DNA from: Nitrosomonas eutropha
GTDB taxonomy: Bacteria > Pseudomonadota > Gammaproteobacteria > Burkholderiales > Nitrosomonadaceae
Assembly (NCBI GenBank): GCA_014584635.1
Contig: JACTML010000195.1
Coordinates: 1-6,874, forward strand
Direction: 5' to 3'
DNA length: 6,874 nucleotides
In this document: piece after piece, positions 4,717 through 6,874 of the stretch
Layout: each line of letters opens with the position of its first letter
How positions within the stretch are numbered: the first letter of the stretch is position 1
Position numbers and translations under genes: made by a program
The notes under the pieces: generated by a model
Told to the model about the DNA's origin: nothing
What the model saw: only the letters and a program-made list of their open reading frames with translations
The model's database searches: none

Positions 4717-6874
4717 TTACTGGATTGTAATCGTCGCCGCAGAGGGAGTATCCACCTCAATCGCCTGGCCTGCCTCATCCTGCACTTGCAGATTCTGTAA
4801 CGAAATTTCGGTCGTTCCCGGATTGGGACTGATCACCTTGAACCGCATGGCGGCTGTCATACCAGTCGGCTGATCCCGTCCCAGTTTCAGACTGCGCATA
4901 CCGGAATTCTCACCGCTATCCACCAGTTCCAGCATTTCCGGATCGTAAACCAGATTCAGCTCCCCGGACAAAGTGGCATTTTGCGTAACCAGCCTGACTG
5001 TGGCCGCAAACTCGCGCCCCACGGCTACATTTTCCGGCGCCCTTAACAGGAATGATGGCGCGTTACTGTCCCCCATTCCTCCGGCAAATAAATCCAGCCC
5101 CTGGTCAGGCAGCTGACCGGAACGTACAGATGGTTGGCTAAATGCGGCATATCCCCCTCTCATCGCCATGCTTCCCGCAGATTCCATCGCCAGAGACTGC
5201 GCAGCCGTTTCTCGGATAGCAACGGGCAACTTTCCGGCCGCACTGGCCGTACCAGAATAAAACTCGCTTTCAAAATGATCGGGCTGAACCACATTACGCA
5301 CAATATGCGGGGTAATCAGCAAAACTATCTCGGTCTTGTTATGCTTTTTAACCTGTTTGGAGAAAATATCTCCCAGCACCGGAATTTCAGTCAAACCGGC
5401 AATGCCTGATTTCACCCGGCTCAAATCATCCTGAATCAGCCCGGCCAATACCTGTGTTTCGCCATCACGCAACTCCAGTACGGTTTCAGCAGTACGGGTA
5501 CCAATCACAATGGCTGTTGCCGCATTTTCACCACTGCCGGAACGTTTCTCACCCAAGTTGCTGCTGACTTCCAGCAATGCCTTCAGCATAACTTCATTGG
5601 TAGATTTGACCACCGGCTCCACTTCAAATTTCAAACCGACATCAATATAAGTTGCCGAAGCTGCCGAGCCAACATTGGCGGTATTGGTCACGGTAAATAC
5701 CGGCTCCTTGTTACCGATATGAATTTTGGCCTTTTCCCGGCTTTTAACGCGAATACGCGGGTTAGCCAGGACATCCGCATTGGTCAGTGTTTTGCCAAAA
5801 TCAATCCTGGCCTGATTATTAATGGTGAAACTGCGCAAGCCCTCAAACCCCGTATTCTTGATCATGCTCATCTTAACTACAGAATCAGCTGCGACCTGGG
5901 CAGGGGCCCCTACTCCGGGAACAGCACTGAAGGTAACCGATGTGGGAATATCCGGCCCCAGATCCAGCGTACTGTCACGTTTGACTTCCAGCACCACCAC
6001 GTCCAGCATCACTTCAGGATCAGGAAAATCGTTAATCGCAACCAGGCGCTCCACCAGCCGGATCATTTCCAGCGTATCCCGTATCACAAACAGATTGAGC
6101 TTCTCGTTGACATAGATATCACGCGCCTTGAGCAATCCGCGAATCATGGCCACCATTTGTTTGACATCGGTATTGGCTACATGGAAGCTGCGCACCACCA
6201 GCTCCTGATAATCCATGCGCTTGGCCGGTGTGTCCGGATAAATCAGCAGGGTATTGCTGTTGAGTACCTTGTAAGCCAGTTGATTGGTCAGCAACAGCAG
6301 CTTCAGTACATCTTCGATGGCGTTATCGCGCACAAAAATCGAGGTGGTTGCCTGTTGCTGCACATTGTGATCAAAGACAAAATTGATACCGGCAGTACGG
6401 GAAATCAGCTCGAATATGGTTTTTAAGGGCGCATCACGAAACTCCATGGTGATCGGCTGGCTGAATTCAGAAATCAGGGACAATTCCGTTGTTTCCGCGC
6501 GCGCTATCCGTTCACTCAATGTCCTGATCAACTGTCTGGCATCGGATTGCATCGGATTATCCGCCAGCACCGCCCGGATGATCTTTTCCGCACCGTCTAT
6601 CTCTCCCTGCGCCAGCATCTCTTTTGCCTGGTTGACCTGACCGATATGACGGCGTTCCTGATCAACCGCATCCAGCCCTTCACGCGCCCGTTTGTTGCTG
6701 GCGCTGAGCGCCAGTACTCGCAGATAACCCTGATCTGCCTGTTCCAGATAACCTGCCAGACGGGCATTATCCGCTTCAAATAAAATCTGACCGATAATCG
6801 TGTCACGCTCCCGCACCAGCGTTGCCCCTATCTCCGGGTTATCCGGTTCTTCACGCGCTGCCTGTTCCAGTTTT
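4717..6874 (-). CDS. GspD-like secretin with TPR N-terminus and cohesin-like C-terminus, 5'-partial
   Basis: The frame is open to the right edge (the last full codon is 6871-6873), so the true start is outside. The GTG at 6814-6816 is internal. The visible part is 718 residues. From the N terminus, about 135 residues are TPR-like helices. An STN/N0 module follows (about 6456-6232, with PITMEFRDAPLKTIFELIS), then one secretin N module (about 6210-6022, RSFHVANTDVKQMVAMIRG). The secretin pore core (about 6018-5296) runs from PEVMLDVVVLEV to DGETQVLAGL, IPVLGDIF and TEIVLLITPHIV. A flexible Ala/Ser/Gly-rich linker leads to a C-terminal beta-rich domain (about 5058-4720; SFLLRAPENVAVGREFAATV, then LVYDPEMLEL) that resembles a cohesin fold. 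Secretins form multimeric outer-membrane gates for type II secretion and type IV pilus machines. GspD normally has more N modules, so this shorter form is also like MshL or PilQ. The signal peptide would be outside the window. Confidence 0.9.
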   Translation of the reverse strand, partial: KLEQAAREEPDNPEIGATLVRERDTIIGQILFEADNARLAGYLEQADQGYLRVLALSASNKRAREGLDAVDQERRHIGQVNQAKEMLAQGEIDGAEKIIRAVLADNPMQSDARQLIRTLSERIARAETTELSLISEFSQPITMEFRDAPLKTIFELISRTAGINFVFDHNVQQQATTSIFVRDNAIEDVLKLLLLTNQLAYKVLNSNTLLIYPDTPAKRMDYQELVVRSFHVANTDVKQMVAMIRGLLKARDIYVNEKLNLFVIRDTLEMIRLVERLVAINDFPDPEVMLDVVVLEVKRDSTLDLGPDIPTSVTFSAVPGVGAPAQVAADSVVKMSMIKNTGFEGLRSFTINNQARIDFGKTLTNADVLANPRIRVKSREKAKIHIGNKEPVFTVTNTANVGSAASATYIDVGLKFEVEPVVKSTNEVMLKALLEVSSNLGEKRSGSGENAATAIVIGTRTAETVLELRDGETQVLAGLIQDDLSRVKSGIAGLTEIPVLGDIFSKQVKKHNKTEIVLLITPHIVRNVVQPDHFESEFYSGTASAAGKLPVAIRETAAQSLAMESAGSMAMRGGYAAFSQPSVRSGQLPDQGLDLFAGGMGDSNAPSFLLRAPENVAVGREFAATVRLVTQNATLSGELNLVYDPEMLELVDSGENSGMRSLKLGRDQPTGMTAAMRFKVISPNPGTTEISLQNLQVQDEAGQAIEVDTPSAATITIQ

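Noticed and set aside
4701..4778. A longer start for the first pseudopilin
   Set aside because: It would add 26 arginine-rich residues before a perfect prepilin leader and overlap the secretin gene. The ATG at 4698-4700 places the leader correctly.
5719..6426. A 235-codon open frame on the + strand opposite the secretin gene
   Set aside because: It is antisense to well-recognised secretin domains, has no recognisable motifs, and its frame follows from the codon pattern of the minus-strand gene.
6814..6816. GTG as the start codon of the secretin
   Set aside because: The frame stays open to the window edge with sensible residues (KLEQAAREEPDNPEIGATL), and a start here would leave no signal peptide.

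Overview
The window holds parts of three units and suggests a beta-proteobacterium. The best guess is a Nitrosomonas-like ammonia oxidiser. The basis is a NorD-type nitric-oxide-reductase accessory protein, a long TPR lipoprotein and a GspD/GspG-like secretion cluster of the kind I associate with beta-proteobacteria, at roughly even base composition. The taxon is inference; no marker gene is present.

Left (2-1166, + strand): the 3' part of a norD-like gene, coming in from the left edge. It is open from base 2 but shifts reading frame near base 576, just before its C-terminal VWA domain. The frame that continues after the shift is intact to its stop at 1166. This is either a recent disruption or a one-base sequence error.

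Middle (1201-2910, - strand): a 569-residue TPR lipoprotein, converging on norD across a 34-base gap. Behind its start lies a 295-base non-coding stretch (2911-3205). This carries its ribosome binding site, a weak promoter candidate and a 140-base imperfect palindrome (3025-3164) with 15-base terminal inverted repeats, which looks like a MITE-type insertion.

Right (3206-6874, - strand): a tight operon reading leftward. First comes a secretin whose 5' end lies beyond the right edge. It has TPR-like helices, an STN/N0 module, one secretin N module, the secretin core and a C-terminal cohesin-like domain. Three prepilin-type proteins follow. Each junction between pseudopilin genes is a 7-base overlap, and the secretin-pseudopilin gap is 16 bases. 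The first two pseudopilins have classical class III leaders (G^FTLIE). The third has a degenerate leader (G^YIYIW) without Glu+5. The secretin would form the outer-membrane pore and the pseudopilins a short periplasmic pseudopilus. The ATPase, platform and assembly proteins are not in the window and may lie upstream. The exported substrate cannot be told from this sequence.

The most notable points are the secretin architecture, the three related pseudopilins sharing a C-terminal motif, the palindromic insertion behind the operon and the norD frameshift.
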